Source of the DNA: Aestuarierythrobacter sp037968495
Lineage (GTDB): Bacteria > Pseudomonadota > Alphaproteobacteria > Sphingomonadales > Sphingomonadaceae
Direction of reading: 5' to 3'
Assembly (NCBI GenBank): GCA_037968495.1
Contig: JBBKVP010000012.1
Coordinates: 5,677-69,676, forward strand
Length of the DNA: 64,000 bases
In this document: one piece after another, positions 19,167 to 27,289 of the stretch
Layout: every line of letters starts with the position of its first letter
How positions within the stretch are numbered: the stretch's first letter is position 1
Program-made: the position numbers and the translations under genes
Notes under the pieces: generated by a model
What the model was told of the DNA's origin: nothing
Databases searched by the model: none
What the model saw: the letters and a program-made list of their open reading frames with translations, nothing else

Positions 19167-19694
19167 ATGAGACGAACCGCGATCCTTGCAATTACAACCG
19201 CTGCTCTGGCGGCGATGTGCTTGGCGATGCCTGCGGGTGCGCAGGATGCTGTGAATCATCCATTTGCCGAGACACTGCTGATCAAACATAACAGGGCGCG
19301 CGCGCAGGTTGATGTGCCGGACCTGAAGTGGAGTCCAAAGCTCGCAGCAGAAGCCCGGGTTTGGGCAAAGCAGATGGCGCGGGATGACCGGATGTATCAT
19401 TCGACGAATGAGCAACGCCGCAATGCTGGCGAAAACCTATGGCGCGGCACCACAGGATATTACCGCGCAGAGGATATGATGGACGCGTTTCTAAGTGAGC
19501 GGACAATGTTTCGTCGCGGCACATTTCCGGAAGTTTCGACGACCGGAAAGTGGGCCGATGTCGCCCATTACACGCAAATTATCTGGCCCGCTACGGAGGA
19601 AGTTGGCTGCGCGCTCGTTACCGGGCGACGCCATGATTTCCTTGCCTGCCGCTATTGGCCATCAGGCAATTGGGTCGGAAAGCCGGTAGGTTAG
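19167..19694 (+). CDS. Secreted CAP (SCP/PR-1-like) domain protein
   Basis: A 175-residue exported protein. Residues 1-25 form a Sec signal peptide (cleavage after AGAQ or at PAGA-QD). The CAP fold is shown by LLIKHNRARAQV (CAP helix 1), AGENLWRG, HYTQIIWPATEEVGCA (CAP1 motif) and FLACRYWPSGNWVG (CAP2 motif). Bacterial CAP proteins are periplasmic or outer-membrane proteins of mostly unknown function. AAGG precedes the ATG. It is divergent from hemW, with 45 bases between. Confidence 0.9.
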   Translation: MRRTAILAITTAALAAMCLAMPAGAQDAVNHPFAETLLIKHNRARAQVDVPDLKWSPKLAAEARVWAKQMARDDRMYHSTNEQRRNAGENLWRGTTGYYRAEDMMDAFLSERTMFRRGTFPEVSTTGKWADVAHYTQIIWPATEEVGCALVTGRRHDFLACRYWPSGNWVGKPVG

Positions 19695-19700
19695 CACCAT

Positions 19701-20327
19701 TCAGCCGAATTGCTCGGCGACGAGCTTTCTGAAAGCATCGGCGCGGTGGCTCATCGCGTGCTTTTCCGCTGGATCAAGTTCAGCGAAGGTCTGCTCGCGG
19801 CCCTGCGGCACGAACACGGGATCATAGCCAAACCCCAGCGTTCCGCGCGGAGGCCATGCGAGCGCCCCGTCGATCCGTCCCTCGTAAACTGCGCTTTCAC
19901 CGTCCGGCCAAGCGAGTGCCAGCACACAGCTGAACCACGCATCTCGCGGTGCATCGGGACCTTTGCCCGCCAGCAAGCCTTCAACTTTGCCCATTGCCAA
20001 ATACCAGTCGCGGCCTGCTTCGCCTTCAAACCATTGCCGCTCGGCCCAGTCCGCTGTGTAAACTCCGGGCCGGCCATCAAGCGCGGCGACCGATAACCCG
20101 CTATCGTCAGCGAGTGCCGCCATGCCGGAAGCCTTCGCCGAAGCGCGCGCTTTGATAAGCGCATTTTCGGTAAAGGTCTCTCCGGTTTCGGCTGGTTCCG
20201 GCAGCCCGAGTGATCCTGCCGAAAGGCATTTGACGCCGTGCGGCTCCAGCAAAGCCGCAATCTCTTTCAGCTTGCCGGAATTATGCGTGGCGATCACCAG
20301 AGTGCCCGAACCGATCCGCCGCGTCAT
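19701..20327 (-). CDS. rdgB: XTP/dITP diphosphatase (RdgB/HAM1 family)
   Basis: A 208-residue nucleotide house-cleaning enzyme that hydrolyses dITP and XTP to monophosphates. Motifs are ATHNSGKLKEI (nucleotide binding), ADDSGLSVAALDGRPGVYTADWA (catalytic Asp pair), GFGYDPVF and MSHRADAF. Its ATG overlaps the rph stop as ATGA, the usual rph-rdgB pairing in alphaproteobacteria. Confidence 0.95.
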   Translation of the reverse strand: MTRRIGSGTLVIATHNSGKLKEIAALLEPHGVKCLSAGSLGLPEPAETGETFTENALIKARASAKASGMAALADDSGLSVAALDGRPGVYTADWAERQWFEGEAGRDWYLAMGKVEGLLAGKGPDAPRDAWFSCVLALAWPDGESAVYEGRIDGALAWPPRGTLGFGYDPVFVPQGREQTFAELDPAEKHAMSHRADAFRKLVAEQFG

Positions 20328-21037
20328 TTTGTGGCAGCATCCTGTTCCTTGAAGATGCTGTCACAGCCGATTTGCGCAAGGCGGAGGAGGCGCAGGAGGC
20401 CTTCTTCATCATAGGTTGCGCCTTCGGCAGTTGCCTGCACCTCAGCGATCTGGCCGCCTTCGATCAATACGAAATTCGCGTCCGCATCGGCGTCGCTATC
20501 TTCGATGTAATCGAGGTCGAGGACCGGATTGCCTTTGTAGATACCGCAGGAAATAGCGGCGACCTTAGCAGTGATGGGATCATGCGTGATCGCGCCTTCT
20601 GCCATCAGCTTGTTGACTGCGAGGCGCAGCGCAACCCATGCGCCGGTGATCGAAGCTGTGCGGGTTCCGCCATCGGCTTGGATAACATCGCAATCGAGCG
20701 TGATCTGACGCTCGCCGAGCTTCTTCATATCGACGACGGCACGCAAGCTACGGCCAATAAGGCGCTGAATTTCCTGCGTCCGGCCTGACTGCTTGCCGCG
20801 AGCCGCCTCGCGCTGGTTGCGTGTGTTGGTCGAGCGTGGAAGCATCGAATATTCGCCCGTTACCCAGCCTTCACCCTTGCCGCGAAGCCAAGGCGGGATG
20901 CGTTCTTCGACGCTGGCAGTGCACAGCACTTTGGTATCGCCAAATGAAATCAGGCAAGAGCCTTCGGCATGTTTGGTGTAATTCGTTTCAATAGTAATCG
21001 CGCGCATTTCATCGGGCGCTCTTCCGGAAGGTCGCAT
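20324..21037 (-). CDS. rph: Ribonuclease PH
   Basis: A 237-residue phosphorolytic 3'-exoribonuclease that trims tRNA 3' ends. Signatures are MRPSGR at the N-terminus, WVTGEYSMLPRSTNTRNQREAARG in parts (TNTRNQRE and GRTQEIQRLIGRSLR), and DCDVIQADGGTRTASI with the catalytic Asp pair. ATG 21037 has AGGAG six bases upstream. It is the first gene of rph-rdgB, divergent from hrcA across an intergenic palindromic repeat. Confidence 0.96.
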   Translation of the reverse strand: MRPSGRAPDEMRAITIETNYTKHAEGSCLISFGDTKVLCTASVEERIPPWLRGKGEGWVTGEYSMLPRSTNTRNQREAARGKQSGRTQEIQRLIGRSLRAVVDMKKLGERQITLDCDVIQADGGTRTASITGAWVALRLAVNKLMAEGAITHDPITAKVAAISCGIYKGNPVLDLDYIEDSDADADANFVLIEGGQIAEVQATAEGATYDEEGLLRLLRLAQIGCDSIFKEQDAATK

Positions 21038-21068
21038 TTCAGTCTCCTAGACACCCAAAACCGATCGC

Positions 21069-21141
21069 CCTGAGCTTGTCGAAGGGCTGTCCTTACTTCT
21101 TGCGGCAGTAAAAGAAAGTGCGGTCCTTCGACAAGCTCAGG
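21069..21141. repeat. Palindromic repeat element 3
   Basis: CCTGAGCTTGTCGAAGG (21069-21085) and its exact reverse complement (21125-21141) flank a 39-base centre: 17 of 17 pairs. This stem sequence differs from elements 1 and 2. It lies in the divergent rph/hrcA intergenic region, and the right arm read in the hrcA frame yields the false N-terminal peptide MRSFDKLRTN. Confidence 0.85.
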
Positions 21142-21174
21142 ACAAACAGGTTTTATTTCCTTATATGCATCGCG

Positions 21175-22233
21175 ATGGCTCCAGCTTCTTCACCAAACCA
21201 GACGGTTTCCGAACTAACCGAACGCGCGCGGGAAATCTTCCGGCTCGTGGTCGAAGGATATATCGAATCGGGGCAGCCTGTCGGATCGAAAACTTTGGCG
21301 AGCGGGGTAGGGCTCAACTTGTCACCTGCCTCGATCCGTTCAGTTTTGAAAGATCTGGAGATGGCCGGTTATCTGGCCGCGCCGCATACGAGCGCCGGGC
21401 GTATGCCTACCGAAAGCGGGCTGCGGCTGTTCGTTGACGGTATGATGCAAGTGGCTGAACCGACCGCTGACGAACGCGCGACAATCGAAGCGCGGCTAGG
21501 CGAGCCCGGCCCAATCGAGCAAGCCCTTGAAGCGACAAGTGCTCTATTGTCCGACATTACCGGCGCTGCCGGCATGGTGATGGTGCCGACACGTGAAACT
21601 CGCCTGTCGCAGATCAGCTTGGTCCCGATTTCACCGGACCGCGCGTTAGCTGTGCTAGTTGGCGAAGACGGCCATGTCGAAAACCGCGTCATCGAAATGC
21701 CAGGCGGCGTGTCGACAGCAGCTTTGCAGCAGGCCACGAATTATATGACCGCGCGTGTTCTTGGCAAAACATTGCAGGAAGCTGCGGCCGAGATGGTGCG
21801 AGAGATTGCCTCGGGCAAATCAGCGCTTGATGCCGCCAGCCAAGCATTGGTCAGGCAGGGGCTAGCAGTCTGGAGCGAAGATGCGGCCAAGCGGCCCGTG
21901 CTCATCGTTCGTGGCCAAGCGAATTTGCTCGATGATGCAACGCTCGGCGACATCGAGCGTGTCCGGATTTTGATCGATGACCTTGAAAACAAACAGTCTG
22001 TCTCCGAACTGCTGGAAAGTGCGCGGGATGCGGAAGCTGCGCGCATCTTCATCGGAGCGGAGAACCGTCTGTTTGCGCTTTCGGGCTCATCCGTCATCGC
22101 TTCGCCCTACCGTGACCGCGACGGAAAAGTCGTCGGAGTTTTGGGGGTGATCGGCCCCACGCGGTTGAATTACGCGCGGGTGGTCCCCATGGTAGATTTC
22201 ACAGCTCGATCATTGGGCAAAATTATCAAATAA
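21175..22233 (+). CDS. hrcA: Heat-inducible transcription repressor HrcA
   Basis: A 352-residue repressor of groE/dnaK-type operons. The N-terminal winged helix region (LTERAREIFRLVVEGYIESGQPVGSKTLA, then LSPASIRSVLKDLEMAGYLA) is characteristic, and PHTSAGRMPTESGLRLFVD is the HrcA signature. ATG 21175 is preferred; the open frame reaches a GTG at 21118 but those residues come from the palindromic repeat. grpE follows after 14 bases. I saw no CIRCE operator (TTAGCACTC-N9-GAGTGCTAA) before hrcA or dnaK, so its targets lie elsewhere. Confidence 0.95.
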   Translation: MAPASSPNQTVSELTERAREIFRLVVEGYIESGQPVGSKTLASGVGLNLSPASIRSVLKDLEMAGYLAAPHTSAGRMPTESGLRLFVDGMMQVAEPTADERATIEARLGEPGPIEQALEATSALLSDITGAAGMVMVPTRETRLSQISLVPISPDRALAVLVGEDGHVENRVIEMPGGVSTAALQQATNYMTARVLGKTLQEAAAEMVREIASGKSALDAASQALVRQGLAVWSEDAAKRPVLIVRGQANLLDDATLGDIERVRILIDDLENKQSVSELLESARDAEAARIFIGAENRLFALSGSSVIASPYRDRDGKVVGVLGVIGPTRLNYARVVPMVDFTARSLGKIIK

Positions 22234-22247
22234 TCGGAATTCTTGAC

Positions 22248-22832
22248 GTGACAGACAATGATAAGCCGCAGCCGCAAGACGAAGCTGTCGTAGAAGAGCT
22301 AAAAGGCGTGCCGGAAGAGTTTCTGGATGATGGTCAGCCCGAAGAAGATGGCGAGACCCTCGAGGATGCGCTGGCATCTCTGCGCGGTGATCTAGAGGCT
22401 TCAAAGCAGGAAACGCTTTACGCCAAGGCCGAAACGCAAAATGTCCGTCGCCGGATGGAAAAGGATATTTCCGACGCACGCGCCTATGCCGCAACCGGTT
22501 TTGCCCGCGATATTCTGACTGTTGCTGATAATCTGGCACGCGGGATTGATGCGATCCCTGAAGATTTGCGCGAAGACAGCAAGTTTAAAGGCCTGGTGCA
22601 GGGTATTCAGGCCACCCAGCGTGAACTCGACAAGGTGTTCACCCAGCACGGCATTACACGCATTGCTTCAGTCGGTCTGCCGCTTGACCCCAACCAGCAT
22701 CAAGCGATGCTCGAAACCCCAAGCGAAGACGCTGAACCCGGCACAATCGTGCAGGAAATGCAGGCGGGTTACATGATCCGTGACCGCTTGCTGCGGCCAG
22801 CAATGGTCGGCGTTGCGAAGAAGCCAGACTAA
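22248..22832 (+). CDS. grpE: Nucleotide exchange factor GrpE
   Basis: A 194-residue co-chaperone that exchanges ADP on DnaK. It has an acidic disordered N-terminus, a long coiled-coil helix (about 45-110, containing RRRMEKDISDARAYAATGFARD) and a C-terminal beta domain with GLPLDPNQHQAM and GTIVQEMQAGYMIRDRLLRPAMVGV, the GrpE signature. GTG 22248 is the start. It is co-transcribed with hrcA and followed by a hairpin terminator. Confidence 0.95.
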   Translation: MTDNDKPQPQDEAVVEELKGVPEEFLDDGQPEEDGETLEDALASLRGDLEASKQETLYAKAETQNVRRRMEKDISDARAYAATGFARDILTVADNLARGIDAIPEDLREDSKFKGLVQGIQATQRELDKVFTQHGITRIASVGLPLDPNQHQAMLETPSEDAEPGTIVQEMQAGYMIRDRLLRPAMVGVAKKPD

Positions 22833-22846
22833 TCCAGAATTTCGGA

Positions 22847-22875
22847 GGTGCCGTTTGATGCGGCACCCCCGTTTT
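22847..22875 (+). terminator. Hairpin terminator after grpE
   Basis: GGTGCCG (22847-22853) pairs with CGGCACC (22861-22867) around a seven-base loop, followed after CCCG by a short TTTT. It sits between the convergent grpE and indoleamine dioxygenase genes. Confidence 0.65.
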
Positions 22876-22880
22876 ACATT

Positions 22881-24122
22881 CTAAGCCACAGTTTGTGCGC
22901 GGTTTTCGTCGCGGTGCTTCTTTAGATATTTCATGAAGGGCGTGCCGCCTGTGCCGACGTCTGGGTCATTGCCCAGAAGATCGGCGGCCTGCTTGTTGAT
23001 ATAGCTCGCGGCATATTCGAGATGGCGCGTGCGAAAGCGGGCAACCTGCTCGATGCATTTGTTGAACGAGTCTTTCAGCGATTGCACACCTGATGCCTCG
23101 ACAAATTCGCGCAAAGTTGTCTGTTGCGCCAGATCTTCGATGAATTTGCGGTGATGCACCGGCCTGTACTGGTGCAATTCGTCCAGAAAGCTCTTCAGCG
23201 GATCGGCACTGTGCGCCACGCCGAACAAGGCATCCATTGCCGGGACGATTGAGCTTTGTGACCCAGTTTGCCCGCGTAAGGCCTGTGCTTTGCCGCCGTA
23301 AGCATCGATGCCTTCGTAGATCAGCCCGCCATCCAGCGCAGGGTTGTTTGCCCAGCCGTGGATGTATGGGCGCACCCGATTGAAGTAGATGTAGGGATCG
23401 CAGCGTTCGATCATGCGCTTGAAGACGTCGTAAATCTTCTCCCAAGCAGCATCCATTTCAGTCAGGAGGCGTTCGGCTTCTGCTGCATTCTTGTCACGCG
23501 ATGCGCGTACCAGGCTCACAGCATTGTCGAGCAACACGCCTGCCTCTGCTTCGATGGCGACATGGATCATTACGAACCAGTTTTCGTCGTCTCCTCCAGC
23601 AAAGTTCTGGGCCATATAAATATTGTCGAGCGTGATAGACCCATTCTTGTCGAGCCGCGCCCAATTATCGAGGACATAGGCTGAGTAGGGCAGCAGCGGC
23701 GCTTGGCCTAGATGATCTGCAAGGGCGACTATGGGTTTCGAGAGGTTGGCGGGGAGGGCAGAGGGTGCTTCAGGCTCGCCCCAAACATAGGCCTGAACCA
23801 GAAAGCTGTAATGCACCATGGCAGTGCGGACTTCTTCGTCTGGCGCACCATTGATCCAATCTTCCAATCCGGGGTCCGGCAATTGCTCTAACCAATGCCT
23901 AACTCTGCCAGTTGAGAGCAGGCCGGACAAATTGCCCGCTGCCTTGGTTATCGGGTCAAATCGCTCTGGAAGCGTGACCTCGTCAATTTCATATTGGGAA
24001 AGGAAGCCGCGCTCGCGCGACATGCCGTAGTGTTTCATCTCCATGTTGGACTCGCTCGCCGGGCGCGGGTTTGGCCGCCTGGATGCTGGCGATTTGGTAT
24101 CAAACGAAACCGGTTTGTTCAA
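22881..24122 (-). CDS. Indoleamine 2,3-dioxygenase-like haem protein
   Basis: A 413-residue protein (387 if ATG 24044 is used) of the indoleamine 2,3-dioxygenase superfamily, which opens the indole ring of tryptophan or related indoles with haem and O2. Seen in order: YVWGE (113-117), RPYIHGW (251-257), GQTGSQSS (284-291, matching the GGSAxQSS loop), YRPVHHRKF (319-327), FRTRHLEY with H367 as the expected proximal haem ligand, and TGGTPFM (391-397), the GTGGTxxM substrate loop. These make the family call firm; the true substrate is open. The TTG at 24122 overlaps the upstream stop as TTGA; the ATG at 24044 begins closer to the conserved region. It is the last gene after pcuC and the zincin-like gene; no other kynurenine-pathway gene is in view. 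Confidence 0.88.
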   Translation of the reverse strand: MNKPVSFDTKSPASRRPNPRPASESNMEMKHYGMSRERGFLSQYEIDEVTLPERFDPITKAAGNLSGLLSTGRVRHWLEQLPDPGLEDWINGAPDEEVRTAMVHYSFLVQAYVWGEPEAPSALPANLSKPIVALADHLGQAPLLPYSAYVLDNWARLDKNGSITLDNIYMAQNFAGGDDENWFVMIHVAIEAEAGVLLDNAVSLVRASRDKNAAEAERLLTEMDAAWEKIYDVFKRMIERCDPYIYFNRVRPYIHGWANNPALDGGLIYEGIDAYGGKAQALRGQTGSQSSIVPAMDALFGVAHSADPLKSFLDELHQYRPVHHRKFIEDLAQQTTLREFVEASGVQSLKDSFNKCIEQVARFRTRHLEYAASYINKQAADLLGNDPDVGTGGTPFMKYLKKHRDENRAQTVA

Positions 24123-24631
24123 GCGGCTCCGGGAAAGCTCACGATCAAATCATATGCGCTGGCGTCAGAGACTCCCGCTAGCTTCATGCCATTCCGAAGC
24201 AGAAATGCGTGTTTGACGATCTCCGCCTGCTGTTCGATACCATATCGCTCGAGCGGCCAACCGGGTTTCAAACTGTAGTGATAGGGTGTCCACGGCATCC
24301 GGTTGAAAACCAGCCACCAGCTACCTTTTTGCTGGCTTTGCCAGACATGGACCATTTCATGGATGAAAAGTCCTTGCCGACCTATCGAGACTTGTGAAAA
24401 GTCTTCGCAATAGGCGTTGCCGCTCGGGTGAAAGTGAATATGTCCGCGCGGGGCCATCGTTACGCGCTTGGGCTGGAACGGGAACCACTTCCTTCGGCGG
24501 ATGCGGACTTCTGAATAGTCAATTGCATCACCGAATATAGTGCGGGCGAGGGCAATCTCTCCAGAAGTAAGTGGCCGCTCCCCGCCGATGGGGCAGGAGG
24601 CGGCCGGATTTTCTGCGAAACTTTCGTTCAG
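24119..24631 (-). CDS. Zincin-like HExxH protein (sphingomonad 'vgr-related'), probable CTG start
   Basis: From CTG 24631 the product is 170 residues. HEMVH at 91-95 is an HExxH zinc-binding motif, and EQQAEIV further on offers a Glu third ligand, so a metallopeptidase-like fold is likely, though catalysis is unproven. The segment LTSGEIALARTIFGDAIDY (21-39) and FQPKRVTMAPRGHIHF resemble proteins labelled vgr-related in sphingomonads (from memory). The first ATG is at 24457, inside this conserved part. Upstream to the in-frame stop (24638-24640) there is no ATG, GTG or TTG; the only NTG is CTG 24631, which overlaps the pcuC stop as CTGA and has GGTGA six bases ahead. The downstream dioxygenase gene overlaps it as TTGA. 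Confidence 0.75.
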   Translation of the reverse strand: MNESFAENPAASCPIGGERPLTSGEIALARTIFGDAIDYSEVRIRRRKWFPFQPKRVTMAPRGHIHFHPSGNAYCEDFSQVSIGRQGLFIHEMVHVWQSQQKGSWWLVFNRMPWTPYHYSLKPGWPLERYGIEQQAEIVKHAFLLRNGMKLAGVSDASAYDLIVSFPGAA

Positions 24632-25110
24632 CGTTCTTCACCAGCGGTGCGGATTTCAGCTGGGAAACTTATTTTGTCACCGCCAAGGAATGTCAGCGTC
24701 ACTTCTGTACTGCCGCCGGATGCTAGGCCGTCTTCCAGCCCTTCCGCCATAATGTGAATCTTGCCGGGTTCGAGCGAGAATGTCGTACCGGGCTGAACCA
24801 GAATCTGATCCATCGGCATCATTTCCATTTTTAAGTTCCATTCGGACATTTCGTGCATCGCTGCGGTCTTGGCTGCTGCAACATCGACTGACTGGATAGA
24901 CGCGCCGCGGTCGCTGTCATTCTTTATGTCGAAATAAACCGCGCCAGGATTGCCCGCTACGGCGGGCAGGATCAGACGAGCGTTTTCAACCGACACGCCG
25001 GGCATCGCATCAACTTCGTCAGCGGGCTCTTCGGTTGCGGTTTCGCCGCATGCAGCGAGGCCCAGAGTCGCAAAACCGAGCGCTGCGGCAGCCAAAAGCT
25101 TACTTTTCAT
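24628..25110 (-). CDS. pcuC: PCu(A)C-type copper chaperone lipoprotein
   Basis: A 160-residue periplasmic copper chaperone that helps assemble the Cu-A/Cu-B centres of cytochrome oxidase. The signal peptide ends in lipobox LAAC (Cys 21), so it is membrane-anchored. The copper site follows the H-M-x(n)-M-x(n)-H-x-M pattern: MHEM, then MMPM, then HIM. First gene of a three-gene operon with the zincin-like protein and the dioxygenase, all joined by four-base overlaps. A haem-protein downstream and a copper chaperone upstream suggest a shared respiratory or metal theme, which is inference. Confidence 0.9.
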   Translation of the reverse strand: MKSKLLAAAALGFATLGLAACGETATEEPADEVDAMPGVSVENARLILPAVAGNPGAVYFDIKNDSDRGASIQSVDVAAAKTAAMHEMSEWNLKMEMMPMDQILVQPGTTFSLEPGKIHIMAEGLEDGLASGGSTEVTLTFLGGDKISFPAEIRTAGEER

Positions 25111-25156
25111 AAAATTGTTCCTGTTGTGGATTGATGCTGAATCTAGCTCGCTGCAT

Positions 25157-25186
25157 CCCTTGTGCCAAGCAAAACCGCACCTATAT
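25157..25186 (+). promoter_or_regulatory. Possible RpoH-type promoter for dnaK
   Basis: CCCTTGTGC (25157-25165) and CACCTATAT (25178-25186), with 15 bases between CTTGTG and CCTATAT, resemble the alphaproteobacterial heat-shock sigma pattern CTTGAA / CCTATnT. It would give an mRNA leader of about 80 bases before dnaK. Read by eye only. Confidence 0.35.
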
Positions 25187-25274
25187 CCGGCCTGTAATCG
25201 AGCCGCTCGACTGCTTCGCCCTTAGTGGGGAGCGACAAGGGCGGCGTCCAATATTGTAATAGAATGGGGAAACC

Positions 25275-27215
25275 ATGGCTAAAGTAATCGGTATCGACCT
25301 CGGAACCACCAACAGCTGTATCGCTGTTATGGATGGCGGAAAGCCCAAGGTCATTGAAAACTCCGAAGGCGCACGTACCACGCCTTCTATCGTGGCGTTC
25401 ACGAAAGACGGCGAACGTCTGATCGGCCAGCCAGCCAAGCGTCAGGCAGTAACAAACCCGGACAACACACTTTTCGCAATCAAGCGCCTCATCGGACGCC
25501 GCTTCGAAGATCCCATGACCATAAAGGACATGGATCTGGTTCCCTATGACATCGTCAAGGGCAAGAACGGTGACGCATGGGTTGAAGCTGGCGGCGAGAA
25601 GTACAGCCCTTCACAAATTTCCGCTTTCATCCTTCAGAAGATGAAAGAAACTGCCGAGAGCTATCTTGGCGAAGACGTGACGCAGGCGGTTATTACGGTT
25701 CCCGCCTACTTTAACGATGCCCAGCGTCAGGCAACTAAGGATGCAGGCCAGATCGCCGGTCTCGAAGTGCTTCGCATCATCAACGAGCCAACCGCTGCGG
25801 CGCTGGCTTACGGCCTCGACAAGCAGGACGGCAAAACTATCGCCGTTTATGATCTTGGTGGCGGTACGTTCGATATTTCGGTTCTTGAAATCGGTGACGG
25901 CGTATTTGAAGTGAAATCGACCAACGGTGACACGTTCCTTGGCGGTGAAGATTTCGATGCGGCAATCGTTGAATGGCTCGCGGCGCAGTTCAAGAAAAAA
26001 GAGAACATGGACCTGAAGACCGACAAGCTCGCTCTCCAGCGTCTGAAAGAAGCTGCTGAAAAAGCCAAGATCGAGCTTTCCAGCGCGCAGACCACCGAAG
26101 TGAACCTGCCCTTCATCACCGCACGTATGGAAGGCGGCGCCTCAACACCTCTTCACCTAGTGGAAACAATCAGCCGTTCGGACCTCGAAAAGATGGTCGG
26201 CGATTTGATCAAGCGCACTTTGGAGCCTTGTAAGAAGGCATTGAAGGATGCTGGTCTGGACAAGAGCGCGATTGACGAAGTTGTTCTGGTTGGTGGGATG
26301 ACCCGCATGCCAAAAGTGCGTCAGATCGTGGAAGATTTCTTCGGTAAGGAACCGCACACGGGTGTGAACCCTGACGAAGTTGTTGCAATGGGCGCTGCCA
26401 TTCAGGCTGGCGTTCTGCAGGGCGACGTGAAGGACGTTCTGCTGCTCGACGTGACCCCACTTTCGCTGGGTATCGAAACGCTTGGCGGTGTGTTTACTCG
26501 CATGATCGACCGCAACACCACGATTCCGACCAAAAAGTCGCAGACCTATTCTACTGCTGAAGATAATCAGCAGGCCGTGACCATCCGCGTTTTTCAGGGC
26601 GAACGCGAAATGGCCGCGGACAACAAGATCCTCGGCCAGTTCGACCTGATCGGCATTCCATCCGCTCCTCGCGGTGTTCCGCAGATCGAAGTAACCTTCG
26701 ACATCGACGCGAACGGCCTAGTAAACGTGTCCGCTAAGGACAAGGGCACGGGTAAGGAACAACAGATCCGCATTCAGGCTTCTGGCGGCCTCAATGAATC
26801 CGACATCGATCAGATGGTTCAGGATGCCGAGAAGTTTGCTGAAGAAGATAAAAAGCGCCGTGAAAGCGCCGAAGCCCGCAACAACGCTGACAGCTTGGTC
26901 CATGCGACCGAGAAGCAGCTTGAAGAGCACGGCGATAAGATCGACGCTTCGCTGAAGGCTGACGTAGAGGCCGCATTGGCCGAGGCCAAGACCGCTCTCG
27001 AAGGCGACGATCCGGATGCGATCAATGCCAAGTCGCAGGCTCTTACTGAAGTGGCCATGAAGATGGGCCAGTCCATCTATGAGAAAGAACAGGCTGCTGC
27101 CGGTGAAGCTGGTGATGCAGAAGCTGCTGATGAAGCGGCCAAGGCCGACGAAGACGTTGTCGACGCCGAGTTCTCGGAAGTCGACGAAGACGCCAGCGAA
27201 GACACGAAGGCGTAA
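25275..27215 (+). CDS. dnaK: Chaperone DnaK (Hsp70)
   Basis: A 646-residue Hsp70. The ATPase domain (1-385) shows IGIDLGTTNSCIAVM (5-19), GGGTFDISVLE and VGGMTRMPKVR; the interdomain linker is DVLLLDVTPLSLG; the substrate-binding domain follows, with a lid and an acidic Ala/Glu tail. GGGGAAACC precedes the ATG. dnaJ follows 74 bases downstream, with a hairpin in the gap that may lower dnaJ expression relative to dnaK. Confidence 0.98.
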   Translation: MAKVIGIDLGTTNSCIAVMDGGKPKVIENSEGARTTPSIVAFTKDGERLIGQPAKRQAVTNPDNTLFAIKRLIGRRFEDPMTIKDMDLVPYDIVKGKNGDAWVEAGGEKYSPSQISAFILQKMKETAESYLGEDVTQAVITVPAYFNDAQRQATKDAGQIAGLEVLRIINEPTAAALAYGLDKQDGKTIAVYDLGGGTFDISVLEIGDGVFEVKSTNGDTFLGGEDFDAAIVEWLAAQFKKKENMDLKTDKLALQRLKEAAEKAKIELSSAQTTEVNLPFITARMEGGASTPLHLVETISRSDLEKMVGDLIKRTLEPCKKALKDAGLDKSAIDEVVLVGGMTRMPKVRQIVEDFFGKEPHTGVNPDEVVAMGAAIQAGVLQGDVKDVLLLDVTPLSLGIETLGGVFTRMIDRNTTIPTKKSQTYSTAEDNQQAVTIRVFQGEREMAADNKILGQFDLIGIPSAPRGVPQIEVTFDIDANGLVNVSAKDKGTGKEQQIRIQASGGLNESDIDQMVQDAEKFAEEDKKRRESAEARNNADSLVHATEKQLEEHGDKIDASLKADVEAALAEAKTALEGDDPDAINAKSQALTEVAMKMGQSIYEKEQAAAGEAGDAEAADEAAKADEDVVDAEFSEVDEDASEDTKA

Positions 27216-27232
27216 GCCTGACGGCGATGACT

Positions 27233-27271
27233 AAAGGTGCCGCTCTCGCCCATGCGAGGGCGGCCTCCTTT
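27233..27271 (+). terminator. Hairpin between dnaK and dnaJ (attenuator or processing site)
   Basis: AAAGG-GCCGC-CTCGC pairs with GCGAG-GGCGGC-CTCCTTT around a CCAT loop, giving a stem of about 16 pairs with small bulges. There is no long T-tract after it, so partial termination or mRNA-end stabilisation is more likely than full termination. Confidence 0.55.
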
Positions 27272-27289
27272 ATGGAAGGGACCGTGTAA

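Noticed and set aside
21038..25274. CIRCE operator for HrcA
   Set aside because: No TTAGCACTC-N9-GAGTGCTAA-like sequence seen before hrcA or dnaK.
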